Source: Cumulibacter soli (lineage in GTDB: Bacteria; Actinomycetota; Actinomycetes; Mycobacteriales; Antricoccaceae). From it: a stretch of DNA of 64,000 nucleotides. Made by a program: the position numbers and the translations under genes. The first letter of the stretch is position 1. Every line of letters starts with the position of its first letter. Of this stretch, positions 1-8,389 are shown piece after piece. The notes beneath the pieces were generated by a model. That model did no database searches and was not told the origin of the DNA. It was given only the letters and a program-made list of their open reading frames with translations. The DNA is taken from NCBI RefSeq assembly GCF_004382795.1, contig NZ_SMSG01000006.1, positions 1 to 64,000 of the forward strand, in the 5' to 3' direction.

Positions 1-118
1 TAACCCACGACTATTTGTGAGTGGGGCCCCGGCCTGCAACCCTCAGGAGCCCTGAGCGGTCACTCCATACCGTCTAGGTCGAGGTCAACCTCGCCCTGAC
101 GCACACCGCGCTGCAGGG

Positions 119-1729
119 CTACCCCTGAAACCCGTCGCGGGTCACGCGGATGCCGGCAGCTTCGCGGTCCCAGGTCTGCTCGGTGACCCCTTCGGTACGA
201 AGCATGTGCTTCTGAATCTTCTGGGTCGGCGTACGCGGCAAGGAATCGGCGAGTTGGATGTATCGCGGCACCATGAAGTACGGCATCCGTTCGGCAAGGA
301 ACTTCGTCAGTTCGACGAGGTCGATCTGCTCGCCCTCGCGCGCGATGATGACCGCCTTGATCTCGTCTTCGGCGAACTCGGACGGCGCAGCGACGACAGC
401 GCTCTCCAACACTTGCGGGTGCGCGTTGATCGCCTTCTCTACCTCGAAACTCGAGATGTTCTCGCCGCGACGGCGCAGTGCATCCTTCATCCGATCCACG
501 AAGTAGTAATGCCCGTCCTCGTCCTGCCGGAACGCATCTCCGGTATGTACCCAGCCATCGACGATGGTCTCGGCCGTCTTCTGCGGCAGGCCGTGGTAGC
601 CGCGCATCATCATCCGCGGGTCCGCCGAACGCACCCACAACTCCCCCACCTCGTTGGTGGCGACCGCTGAGCCGTCGGGTCGGGCGATTCGCAGTTCGTA
701 CCCGGGGCGCGCGGTACCAGCGCCGCCCGGCTTGATCTCGCTCCAATTCGCCCGCATCACCGCACCGATCTCGCTCATCCCGTACGCCGTCCCGATCTCA
801 ATTCCGAATCGCTCGGCGAAGGTATACACGTCGGAGGCCAACGGGCTCATCCCAGCCACGCGAAGCGGGTTGTCCGCGTCATCATCACGGCGCGGTTGCT
901 GCTGCAGGATCTCTGCCATAGCGCCCAACAACGACGTGCTGGTGATGCCGTACTCACGTACCTGGGGCCAGAAACCGGACGCCGAAAAGCCCGGTTCGAT
1001 ATAGCAGGCGCACTGATGGATGATCGCGCCATAGCAGCCAGCCCACTGGCCGGCGAGATGGAACATCGGCAGGGTCACCAGGACCCGGTCCTCGGGTGTC
1101 AGCGTGTCCGCAGAGTCTTCACGCGAGGAATAGGTGTACGCGTGCACATGCGTTACCTCGACACCTTTCGAGGGCCCGGTAGTACCCGAGGTGTACATGT
1201 ATGCCATCAGGCTCGCGGGATCGTTCGGCTGGAAGTTAACCGCATCGGAGGCGAGCACGTCCTGCAGCGAGACGACGTTCAGACGCGAACGCAGCCCATC
1301 GGCCGCGCGCACATCGCCACGCACCACGAGCGTCCGCAGGTGCTGCAGATCGTCGGCCACGAGTTCATAGCGCTCGACGTACCTGTCCTCCGCGATCGCG
1401 ATCTTCGCCCCGGAATCGTTGAGCACGTGGCTCAGAAAGTCGCCTCGATGCGCCGTGTTGACCGGCACCTGGATCGCCCCACCGAGGCCTAATCCGATCC
1501 AGGCATGCTGCATGTCGGCCGAGTTGTCCAACTGCAGCGCGATCGGTTCTGCCGAGCCTGCGCCAAGGTTGCGCATCCCGCCGTAGAGTCTGGCGGCTTC
1601 GTCGTAGGACTGGCGAAAGGTCCATTCTCGTCCGGCGAACACGGTCGAGACCGCATCGGGGCGATCGGCCAACGCCCGCTCGAATGCGAAACTCAACGTC
1701 CGGTGGTCGTAGTTCGGCATAGCACTCAA
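119..1729 (-). CDS. AMP-forming acyl-CoA ligase (FadD/CaiC-like)
   Basis: This is an ANL-superfamily adenylate-forming enzyme that activates a carboxylic acid to an acyl-AMP and then to a CoA thioester. The 536-residue length fits the family. The P-loop YTSGTTGPSKG lies near residue 180, the A5 motif GTAYGMSE near 316, DGWVHTGD and the hinge DRMKDALRRRGENIS follow, and the C-terminal PRTPTQKIQK carries the catalytic lysine. I chose a TTG start at 1727-1729 because AGGAG lies 6 nt upstream; the ATG three codons later has poor spacing. The closest functional type looks like crotonobetaine or medium-chain acid ligases, but the substrate cannot be read from sequence. It is divergent from the solute-binding protein gene with about 205 bp between them. 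No acyltransferase or dehydrogenase partner is adjacent. Confidence 0.88.
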   Translation of the reverse strand: MSAMPNYDHRTLSFAFERALADRPDAVSTVFAGREWTFRQSYDEAARLYGGMRNLGAGSAEPIALQLDNSADMQHAWIGLGLGGAIQVPVNTAHRGDFLSHVLNDSGAKIAIAEDRYVERYELVADDLQHLRTLVVRGDVRAADGLRSRLNVVSLQDVLASDAVNFQPNDPASLMAYMYTSGTTGPSKGVEVTHVHAYTYSSREDSADTLTPEDRVLVTLPMFHLAGQWAGCYGAIIHQCACYIEPGFSASGFWPQVREYGITSTSLLGAMAEILQQQPRRDDDADNPLRVAGMSPLASDVYTFAERFGIEIGTAYGMSEIGAVMRANWSEIKPGGAGTARPGYELRIARPDGSAVATNEVGELWVRSADPRMMMRGYHGLPQKTAETIVDGWVHTGDAFRQDEDGHYYFVDRMKDALRRRGENISSFEVEKAINAHPQVLESAVVAAPSEFAEDEIKAVIIAREGEQIDLVELTKFLAERMPYFMVPRYIQLADSLPRTPTQKIQKHMLRTEGVTEQTWDREAAGIRVTRDGFQG

Positions 1730-1934
1730 GAGCGACTCCTTGGTTCGGATCCGGACGGGCGAAACACACACAAGTGTGGAGCAGCGCGCCGCTTTCCATA
1801 CGTGGTTGATATCTAGCCTATCGGGTTGCGGGTTGACTGGAGTGTAAAGTGACGTGTTCGACGGCAAAACTATTCGCGATCATCGAACGCGGAGGTGGTT
1901 ACGGGCCGTCCATTCGAACCCCTGGAGGTCCTTA

Positions 1935-3518
1935 ATGTTCCGTCGATCGCTGGCGCGTGCCGCCGCGTTGTCGACCAGCCTGTTGCTGCTGGCAGCCTGC
2001 GGCAACACCCCTGACCGGGCTGACGGCACTTCGGCCGCGGACGGTCTCGAGTCATCCATCGACCTGGACGACTCATTCGATCCGGCAGCGCATTTCACCT
2101 ACGGCGGTACTGCTTTCGGGGTCAGTTGGGACCCGGTCGAGAGCGTCGACGGCAACGACCTCACGTTCTACGCACCCGTGTACGACCGGCTTCTGCGCCA
2201 GGCCGCCAATGGCGAGATCCAACCGATGCTCGCCGAGAAGTTCACGCCGTCAGAGGACAACACTTCGCTGACGCTGACGCTACGAAGCGACCTGACCTTC
2301 GCCGATGGCACGGCGTTCGACGCTGACGCGGTCAAATTCAATCTCGATCGAGCCCGCGGTACAGACAGCAAGGTCAACGGCGAGCTCTACCAGGTCACTG
2401 GGGTGGAGGTCGTCGATGACCTCACCGTTCGCATCGACGTGGACGGCGGACTCGGCTCGCTCGCGGTCGTCCTAGCCTCGCGCCCGGGAATCATGGTTTC
2501 GCCCACCGCTGCGAAATCCGGAACGCTCACCGAGAAGCCGGTAGGGATCGGGCCCTACACCGCAACCCAGATCTTGCCCGGTGACCGGGTCGAGTTCGAG
2601 AAGTCGGCTGACTACTGGGATCCAGATGCGCAACGCGTGGCGAGCATGACTTACCGGCTCATGCTCGATGACCAAACGCGGTACAACGCCCTTATGGCCG
2701 GAGAGGTGGACGCCGCCGACCTCAGCGCCGACCAACTCAACACCGCCATCGGTTCGGACATCACCGTCCTGTCCGAACCCAGTGCTCAGTTCGCCTATTT
2801 TGCCGTCAACGGTGGCCAGGAACCCTTCGATGACCCCGAAGTTCGCAAAGCCCTGAACATGTCGCTGGACCGTGAGGCGATCGCCGAAGGTCTATACGAA
2901 GGCGCGTGCACTCCGCAAATTCAGCCGTTCCCCGAATCAAGCCCGGGTTACAGCAAGAAGATCGGCGACGGACTCGACATCTACGGCTACGACCCCGAGG
3001 CCGCGAAGCAGATTCTCACCGACCACGACGCCGACGGGCTGGAGATCACGTCCGTGAATGCCAACTCGACCAGCCTGCAGCAGCTGTCCGAGGTCGTACA
3101 GAGCCAACTGGCCAAGGTCGGGATCACGGTGCACGTGAAGTCGCTACCGTCCCTACAGGTCGTCCAGGAGTACGCGATCGACAAGACCGCTGAGGCGATT
3201 ACCACGCAGTTCACCGGCATCAACGATCCCGATGCATTGCTCGGCCGATATCTAGCCCCGGACGCCCTGATCAATCCCGGTGGTCAGGATTACGGCGTCA
3301 TGCTCGATTACGCGGCCAAAGCCTCGGCGACCCTGGACCCCGCCGAGCGCGCCACCGAGTACGAGAAGTTCATGGACGAGTGGGTGGCGAACCCGCCGCA
3401 CATCATCCCGATCTGCGTTCAACACCACTCCGCTGGATTCGCCCCCAACGTCTCAGGGGTAAGCCAATCCTCCAACGGGCTCACCGATCTGCGTGGGGTT
3501 GCACTCACCGCCGAATAG
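1935..3518 (+). CDS. ABC transporter solute-binding lipoprotein, family 5
   Basis: This is an extracytoplasmic binding protein of the oligopeptide/dipeptide/nickel class (SBP family 5), 527 residues. It begins with a basic stretch, a hydrophobic segment and the lipobox LLAAC (lipidated Cys near residue 21), so it should be anchored outside the membrane. Family-typical stretches include the early YxRLLR-type region (YDRLLRQAANGEIQPMLAE), GIGPYTATQ and FNLDRARG. GGAGG at 1924-1928 lies 6 nt before the ATG and decides the start. No permease or ATPase genes follow: the next gene is convergent. It is therefore an orphan receptor that must work with a permease encoded elsewhere. The ligand is unknown; peptide binding is the default guess. 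Confidence 0.88.
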   Translation: MFRRSLARAAALSTSLLLLAACGNTPDRADGTSAADGLESSIDLDDSFDPAAHFTYGGTAFGVSWDPVESVDGNDLTFYAPVYDRLLRQAANGEIQPMLAEKFTPSEDNTSLTLTLRSDLTFADGTAFDADAVKFNLDRARGTDSKVNGELYQVTGVEVVDDLTVRIDVDGGLGSLAVVLASRPGIMVSPTAAKSGTLTEKPVGIGPYTATQILPGDRVEFEKSADYWDPDAQRVASMTYRLMLDDQTRYNALMAGEVDAADLSADQLNTAIGSDITVLSEPSAQFAYFAVNGGQEPFDDPEVRKALNMSLDREAIAEGLYEGACTPQIQPFPESSPGYSKKIGDGLDIYGYDPEAAKQILTDHDADGLEITSVNANSTSLQQLSEVVQSQLAKVGITVHVKSLPSLQVVQEYAIDKTAEAITTQFTGINDPDALLGRYLAPDALINPGGQDYGVMLDYAAKASATLDPAERATEYEKFMDEWVANPPHIIPICVQHHSAGFAPNVSGVSQSSNGLTDLRGVALTAE

Positions 3519-3525
3519 CGACGTG

Positions 3526-3560
3526 GCCCGCCGCCAACTCAGCGCGTCTTGGCGGCGGGC
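3526..3560. terminator. Bidirectional hairpin between convergent genes
   Basis: A perfect 12-bp inverted repeat (GCCCGCCGCCAA at 3526-3537, its complement at 3549-3560, 11-nt loop) lies just after the solute-binding protein stop and overlaps the last codons of the CPBP protease gene. Position and symmetry suit a shared terminator. There is no strong U-tract, as is common in actinobacteria. Confidence 0.6.
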
Positions 3561-4294
3561 GCGAGCAGCCGACCGAGCGGGATCGCCCGCAGATCAACGA
3601 GGGCGTGTACCAGGATCGGCGCCAGCAATGAGCCGGTGAGCAGATACAGAACCCCAAGAATGAACCCGACTAGCAATGTGGTGCTCACCCCCACAGCCCC
3701 CTGGTAGGCATGTGCCAAACCGAATACCACCGCGGCGATCAGCACGCATATCCACAGCGGGGCGGCGGGCAGAACAGCGGCGAGAAACGCGATCAAGAAG
3801 CCGCGGTAGATCAGTTCTTCGCAGATTCCGGCCGACACTGACACGATCGAAAACAGGCGTCGTTCCACCGGCGATCGCGGCAACATGGCGAGCACTGACT
3901 GGCCGGCAGGCAACTGAGTCACGCCATCGGTGCGCACGACGAAACGCACCGTCAACGCGAGCATGACGGCCGCGGCGCCCACTGCGAGCACCGTGACCGA
4001 GATGGCCACTGGCCCCTCGGGCAGTCGGAGGCCGATGGTCGCCAGATCGACATCCGTTGCGATAACCACGACCGCCACGCAAAAGGCAGCCAGGACCCAC
4101 TCGAGCAGCAGGAGTCGCCGGTACAGCCAGCGACGCGCGTCGGAGAATCGTCGAGCGGCGGCCTCGAACCGACGATGCAGCACGAAACCGACGTACGGCT
4201 CGGCCATGACCAGATACGCCACGATAATCGCCGCGGCAATCGCGGCATCGCCAAAGTCGGCCAACGCCGTCGGCAACTGGATACGTTCGATCAT
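3539..4294 (-). CDS. CPBP-family intramembrane metalloprotease
   Basis: This polytopic membrane protein of 251 residues belongs to the CPBP (Abi, CAAX protease and bacteriocin-processing) family. The three diagnostic motifs are present: EELIYRG (EExxxR), FGLAHAYQG (FxxxH) and HALVDL near the C terminus. About seven hydrophobic segments are visible. The ATG follows immediately after the stop codon of the rluD-type gene, so it is the last gene of the dksA-like/lspA/rluD/CPBP unit. The substrate is unknown; a role in envelope processing is only an inference. The stop codon falls in the loop of a convergent terminator hairpin. Confidence 0.85.
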   Translation of the reverse strand: MIERIQLPTALADFGDAAIAAAIIVAYLVMAEPYVGFVLHRRFEAAARRFSDARRWLYRRLLLLEWVLAAFCVAVVVIATDVDLATIGLRLPEGPVAISVTVLAVGAAAVMLALTVRFVVRTDGVTQLPAGQSVLAMLPRSPVERRLFSIVSVSAGICEELIYRGFLIAFLAAVLPAAPLWICVLIAAVVFGLAHAYQGAVGVSTTLLVGFILGVLYLLTGSLLAPILVHALVDLRAIPLGRLLAPAAKTR

Positions 4295-5218
4295 TTACTC
4301 CCCGCGCAACCGGTCCAACGCGTGCTGCAGGTCGTTCGGGTACGGACTCTCGAACGTCACCCACCGTCCGTCGGCGGGGTGCGCGAAGGATAACTGACGC
4401 GCATGCAGCCACTGCCGCGACAACTCGAGTCGCGTGGACAACGTGGGATCCGCCCCGTACATCGCATCTCCGACACAGGGGTGACGCAGCGCGGAAAAGT
4501 GCACCCGGATCTGGTGAGTACGTCCGGTCTCCAGGTGAATGTGCACCAGGCTCGCCGCCGGAAAAGCCTCAATCACTTCATAGTGCGTAATGGAATCCCG
4601 ACCACCAGCAAGTACCGCGAACTTCCAGTCGTGCCGAGGATGGCGTCCGATCGGTGCATCGATCGTGCCCTTCGTCGGATCGGGGTGCCCTTGCACGATC
4701 GCGTGATACACCTTCTCAACGGTTCGTTCCCGGAAGGCCTGTTTCAGCACGGTGTACGCCCGCTCGGACTTCGCCACCACCATGAGCCCGGTCGTCCCAG
4801 CATCCAGGCGATGCACGATGCCGCGACGCTCTTCGGCGCCGCTGGTCGATACCCGATGCCCCATCGCCAGCACTCCGCCGATGACCGTGGGACCTTCCCA
4901 ACCGGGGCTCGGGTGCGCGGCCACCCCGACCGGCTTGTCGATGACGACGATGTCGTCATCGGAGTAGATCGCACTCATCCCGGCGACTGGCCGCTCGTCG
5001 AGGCGATGTTCAACTGCGGCGTCCGGCATGGTGACGTCCAGCAGCCCACCAGCGGTCAACCGGTCAGACTTTCCGACGACCGCACCGTCAAGGAGGACGT
5101 CACCGCTGGCGCACAACTCGGCTGCCACGGTGCGCGAAACGCCCAATAGGCGCGCCAACGCTGCATCGACCCGCATACCGTCCAAGCCGTCCGGTACCGG
5201 CAAGAAACGCGAGCTCAT
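4295..5218 (-). CDS. rluD: RluA/RluD-family pseudouridine synthase
   Basis: The protein converts uridines in RNA to pseudouridine; RluD-type members modify 23S rRNA helix 69. It has an N-terminal S4 RNA-binding domain (about residues 14-60) and a catalytic domain with the motif [19 protein letters not shown], whose Asp (near residue 139) is the nucleophile. Later [11 protein letters not shown] is the second family signature. The 307-residue length is normal. The ATG overlaps the lspA stop by 4 nt (ATGA), so the two are translationally coupled; lspA-rluD adjacency is common across bacteria. The exact target base cannot be assigned from sequence, so the symbol is by family only. Confidence 0.92.
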   Translation of the reverse strand: MSSRFLPVPDGLDGMRVDAALARLLGVSRTVAAELCASGDVLLDGAVVGKSDRLTAGGLLDVTMPDAAVEHRLDERPVAGMSAIYSDDDIVVIDKPVGVAAHPSPGWEGPTVIGGVLAMGHRVSTSGAEERRGIVHRLDAGTTGLMVVAKSERAYTVLKQAFRERTVEKVYHAIVQGHPDPTKGTIDAPIGRHPRHDWKFAVLAGGRDSITHYEVIEAFPAASLVHIHLETGRTHQIRVHFSALRHPCVGDAMYGADPTLSTRLELSRQWLHARQLSFAHPADGRWVTFESPYPNDLQHALDRLRGE

Positions 5219-5883
5219 GCGCGCTCCTGCCCGTCCGGGTGCGTCGAGTGGCCCTCCGCACGCGAATCATCCGGCTCAATTTGCGTTGCTTCGCTCTCCG
5301 GCGACTCACTTGCCGACGACGTCTTCTCGTTCGAGGAAGCGGAATTCTCGTCCTTCGTACGCGTCCCGTCGAGTTCGCGACCAGTTAGTGCCAGCAGAGC
5401 AGCAAAAATCCCGCCACCGACGATGCAGATATCTGCGACATTGAAGATCGCAAAGAATCCGCCGTACGGATCGAACACGCTGAAGAAGTCAACCACGGCA
5501 CCGCGAAACGGTCCCGGGTGCCGGAACAATCGATCGACCAGGTTGCCGCACGCGCCGCCGAGTACCAGACCGAGGGCCAACGCCCATGGTGTCGACAGCA
5601 CTTTGCGGGAGATGACCAGAATTCCGACCACCACCGTCATCATCACGATGGTGATGATGACGGTGAAATCTGTGCCGAGCGAAAACGCCGCTCCGGTGTT
5701 GCGCGCCAGCGTCAGATAGAGGGCGCCTCCGAACAGTTTCAGCGGCTCGCGACCGGTCAATGCATCGACCGCCCAGAGCTTCGTACCGAGATCGATCAGG
5801 AAAGCGACAAGCGCGACGGAGCCCAATAGCACCGTACGACGGCGCACGCGGGTGGACGGGTTAGCGGTATCGGGTGAAGGCAC
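5215..5883 (-). CDS. lspA: Lipoprotein signal peptidase (signal peptidase II)
   Basis: LspA is the membrane aspartyl protease that removes signal peptides from prolipoproteins. Four hydrophobic segments are visible. The two catalytic Asp motifs are [12 protein letters not shown] and [26 protein letters not shown] prefer a GTG start at 5883, which gives 222 residues and leaves 23 nt after the upstream stop. An in-frame ATG at 5943 would overlap the DksA-like gene by 37 nt and add a non-conserved stretch. After the last membrane helix there is an unusual tail of about 50 Ser/Glu/Asp-rich residues, probably cytoplasmic and disordered. The gene is second in a four-gene unit. Confidence 0.9.
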   Translation of the reverse strand: MPSPDTANPSTRVRRRTVLLGSVALVAFLIDLGTKLWAVDALTGREPLKLFGGALYLTLARNTGAAFSLGTDFTVIITIVMMTVVVGILVISRKVLSTPWALALGLVLGGACGNLVDRLFRHPGPFRGAVVDFFSVFDPYGGFFAIFNVADICIVGGGIFAALLALTGRELDGTRTKDENSASSNEKTSSASESPESEATQIEPDDSRAEGHSTHPDGQERA

Positions 5884-5906
5884 GCGATGATTATCGCAGG
5901 CCGGGC

Positions 5907-6449
5907 CTAGCGGCGCTCCTCGCGCGACTTGCATTCCACGCACAGCGTCGCCTGCGGGAAGGCCTTGAGTCGCGCCTTGGGGATCATCTTCCCGCAGCTC
6001 TCGCAGACGCCGTAGCTGCCCTCCTCCACCCGGCGCAACGCTCGTTCCATCTGCGCTATCAGGTCGAGGCGATTGTTCGCCAGGGACATCTCATGTTCGC
6101 GCTCGAACGTCTTCGCGCCGGCGTCAGCCACGTCGTCGCCCGCGGAATCCTGACCGGCCTTCTTCAGGTCATCCAGCGCGGCCATCGAAGAGTCGTACTC
6201 CGCACGCACCCGCGCGAGTTCGGTCGTGATCAGCGCGGTGAACTCGGCGCGGTCATCAGCGCTCAGCCGCGAACGCACCGGCTTGGGCGCTGCTTTCGCG
6301 GATGCGGCCTTCGTAGGAGTCGCCTTCTTAGCCGAAGAGGTCTTCTTCGCGACCGCCGCTTTCTTTGCCGGCGTCGCCTTCTTGGCGGCCTTACGAGCTG
6401 GCTTGGTGACGTCGCCAGATGACTGTGCTGTTCGGATCCGTGCTGCCAC
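5907..6449 (-). CDS. DksA/TraR-family C4 zinc protein with histone-like tail
   Basis: This 180-residue protein has a C-terminal DksA/TraR zinc finger (CESCGK followed by LCVECK, four cysteines) preceded by a helical region of about 90 residues. Family members bind the RNA polymerase secondary channel, although many actinobacterial ones are uncharacterised. The first 50 residues are a Lys/Ala/Pro-rich tail built from repeats like KKATPAKKA, resembling histone H1 or mycobacterial HupB tails and suggesting nucleic-acid binding. The start is GTG at 6449, with GGGGG 5 nt upstream. A strong promoter lies at 6516-6543, and lspA, the rluD-type gene and the CPBP gene follow closely. The regulatory role is inferred from family only. 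Confidence 0.85.
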   Translation of the reverse strand: MAARIRTAQSSGDVTKPARKAAKKATPAKKAAVAKKTSSAKKATPTKAASAKAAPKPVRSRLSADDRAEFTALITTELARVRAEYDSSMAALDDLKKAGQDSAGDDVADAGAKTFEREHEMSLANNRLDLIAQMERALRRVEEGSYGVCESCGKMIPKARLKAFPQATLCVECKSREERR

Positions 6450-6515
6450 ATTGACCCCCGCTCAGGTACGCGAACATCCCGCGTACCAGCCGCGGGATGC
6501 CCTTTACTGTGTCGC

Positions 6516-6543
6516 AGGATACGCACGTGAGAAGAATTGTCAA
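6516..6543 (-). promoter_or_regulatory. Sigma-70-type promoter for the dksA-like operon
   Basis: On the minus strand TTGACA (6543-6538) and TATCCT (6521-6516) are separated by 16 bp. This is the clearest consensus promoter in the window. Transcription would start near 6509, about 60 nt before the DksA-like GTG. The leader contains a small CCCGCG/CGCGGG hairpin near 6478-6497. Confidence 0.65.
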
Positions 6544-6559
6544 TGACCAACTATCGGCG

Positions 6560-8059
6560 TCAACGCTGTCCGCCTGGACGATCTTCTTCTCCGTCGTCAT
6601 CGAACCACCGCGCGAGGCGACCGGTGCGGGCTAACGCCCGGACCCGCCTTTCTGTGGCTTCTCGCTGTTCGCTGGCCACCACCACCAACAACTGGTCGCC
6701 GCCATGAATCCGAGTCTGCTGATCCGGTACGAAGCGGACCTCGCCGCGCACCACAAGACTCACCGCGCTCGCCGGCGGTAGTCGCAGGTCAGCGATATAT
6801 AGGCCGCCCAGGCGCGAGTCATCGGGCACGGACACGGTCATCAGGTCGGCGGCCATCTCGTCCAGCACGGCAACCTCGACCTCGACGTCCTGCGTGTGGG
6901 ACTGCCCCGTCAGCCGTAGCCGACGAGCGATGAACGGCAGTGTGGTGCCCTGCAGCAGGGTGAACACGACCACCAGGATGAAGACAATGTGCAGGATCTC
7001 CCACCCACCGCTGAGACCGTTGGAGATGGGGATAGTGGCGAGCACGATCGGCACCGCCCCGCGCAACCCCGCCCAGGAGAAGAAGACTTGCTCGGCCAGC
7101 GGGACCTTACGGCCAATCGAGGCAGCGGCAACAGAGAGCGGCCGAGCGACGAACAGCAACACCGCGCCGATCAGCAACGCGGGCAGTATGGCCTGCGGGA
7201 TCTGCGCCGGGAACACCAGCAGACCGAGCATGACGAACAGGCAGATCTGCGCCAGCCACGCCAACGCTTCGGCGAAGCCGATCACCGCGCGCTGATACGG
7301 CAGATTCGAATTACCCAGCACGACACCCGCGACATATACCGCGAGGAAGCCGCTGGTTCCGGCTACGGTGGCGAGTTCGTACGACAGCAGCAATACGGCC
7401 AATGCCATCAACGCATAAAGACCGGATGACGGCAGCGATCCGTGCCGCATCAGGGCAACCCCACCAAATCCGACCGCCAAGCCGATCAGCAGGCCGCCAA
7501 CCAGTTCGTAGGCAATCAGCAGCACGATCTGCCACCAGGAGTGGATCTCATCAATCGGTACGGACAGAAACGTCACCAGCAGGATGACCGGCGCATCGTT
7601 GAGCCCCGACTCCAACTCCAACGCGGCAGTGATCCGGGACGGCAATCCCAGCCCACGCAGCACCGAGAAGACGGCTGCCGCGTCAGTCGACGAGATGATC
7701 GCACCGGTGACGACGGCGACCTGCCAGCTTGTCCCCAGCACCAGCATCATGAAACCAGCCATGATCAATACGCTGACGGCAACAGCGATCGTGGACAGCG
7801 CGATACCCAAGCCGGTGAACGGCTTGACGTCGCGCCAGCGCGTGGTCAGGCCACCCTCGGCGAGAATCACCACCAAAGCCAGCGTGCCGAGGTCCTTGGC
7901 AAGATCGACTTCATGCCAGTTTGTGGCGACCCCGAGCAGCACACCAAACGCGAGGTAAAGCAGGAGGGACGGAAGGCCGATTCGGGTGGTCGCACGGACC
8001 GCAACGATCCCGACGAGTACGACAACGGTGGCTATGAGTAGCGTCACCGTGAGTCCCAT
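6560..8059 (-). CDS. Potassium (sodium)/proton antiporter, NhaP2/CvrA type
   Basis: This is a 499-residue cation:proton antiporter (CPA1). About 12-13 hydrophobic helices fill residues 1-385, including the conserved SSTDAAAVFSVL and ELESGLNDAPVILL segments; the Asp in GLNDAP is the usual ion-binding residue. The C-terminal part (about 390-480) resembles a TrkA-C/RCK-C domain, which in NhaP2/CvrA-type proteins senses a cytoplasmic ligand. This points to K+/H+ exchange and volume or pH control. It is divergent from the ileS leader, with the ATG at 8059. Cation specificity is inferred. Confidence 0.88.
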   Translation of the reverse strand: MGLTVTLLIATVVVLVGIVAVRATTRIGLPSLLLYLAFGVLLGVATNWHEVDLAKDLGTLALVVILAEGGLTTRWRDVKPFTGLGIALSTIAVAVSVLIMAGFMMLVLGTSWQVAVVTGAIISSTDAAAVFSVLRGLGLPSRITAALELESGLNDAPVILLVTFLSVPIDEIHSWWQIVLLIAYELVGGLLIGLAVGFGGVALMRHGSLPSSGLYALMALAVLLLSYELATVAGTSGFLAVYVAGVVLGNSNLPYQRAVIGFAEALAWLAQICLFVMLGLLVFPAQIPQAILPALLIGAVLLFVARPLSVAAASIGRKVPLAEQVFFSWAGLRGAVPIVLATIPISNGLSGGWEILHIVFILVVVFTLLQGTTLPFIARRLRLTGQSHTQDVEVEVAVLDEMAADLMTVSVPDDSRLGGLYIADLRLPPASAVSLVVRGEVRFVPDQQTRIHGGDQLLVVVASEQREATERRVRALARTGRLARWFDDDGEEDRPGGQR

Positions 8060-8114
8060 TTGCGAATTATCTGGTATCGATTACCGGTACCGCCAAGCGG
8101 GTCGCGCGTTGGAG

Positions 8115-8120
8115 TATTCT
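8115..8120 (+). promoter_or_regulatory. Candidate -10 box for ileS
   Basis: TATTCT at 8115-8120 is placed to start an RNA near 8127, just before the T-box leader. No convincing -35 hexamer is seen, so this is tentative. Confidence 0.35.
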
Positions 8121-8140
8121 GTGTCCCGAAGTGCGACAGC

Positions 8141-8355
8141 GTTGACGGGACCAGTACGGGTGCCCCGGCCGATGAGCGACCAGGGTTGGTGCGAGCCTGG
8201 CGACCGGACACCCCGAACCATCACCCCCGAGCTGCCGGAAGAACGCCATCACGGCGCGTAGAACCGGCCACTTCGACTTCGAGTGGGCCTGCGCTGCAGG
8301 CCAACGAGGGTGGTACCGCGGCCACTGTCGCCAACCGGCGAAGGTCGTCCCTCTC
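8141..8355 (+). promoter_or_regulatory. ileS T-box riboswitch, actinobacterial ultrashort stem I type
   Basis: The leader reads tRNA-Ile charging and controls ileS. Conserved parts are the early GTTGACGGGAC segment (about 8141), the GGTGCGAGCCTGG segment (about 8188-8200), a specifier triplet ATC at 8220-8222 followed by ACCCCCGAG, the stem III GGCCTGC/GCAGGCC hairpin (about 8286-8302), and the T-box GAGGGTGGTACCGCG at 8306-8320 that pairs with the tRNA acceptor end. CGTCCCTC at 8346-8353 closes the antisequestrator. No terminator hairpin precedes the ATG, and GAGGA lies at 8376-8380. This fits the translational (Shine-Dalgarno-sequestering) mode known for actinobacterial ileS. Confidence 0.92.
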
Positions 8356-8389
8356 ATCACGTAACTCTGATCGACGAGGACCGCCACCG

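Noticed and set aside
1-118. Possible gene at the left edge
   Set aside because: No start, motif or frame beyond shadows of the ligase gene; only a short CTCAGG/CCTGAG dyad is seen.
1833-1850. Promoter TTGACT...TAAAGT before the solute-binding protein gene
   Set aside because: The two boxes are only 6 bp apart, which cannot form a sigma-70 promoter.
8060-8389. In-frame extension of ileS upstream of 8390
   Set aside because: It translates the T-box leader; the family N terminus begins at the ATG at 8390.
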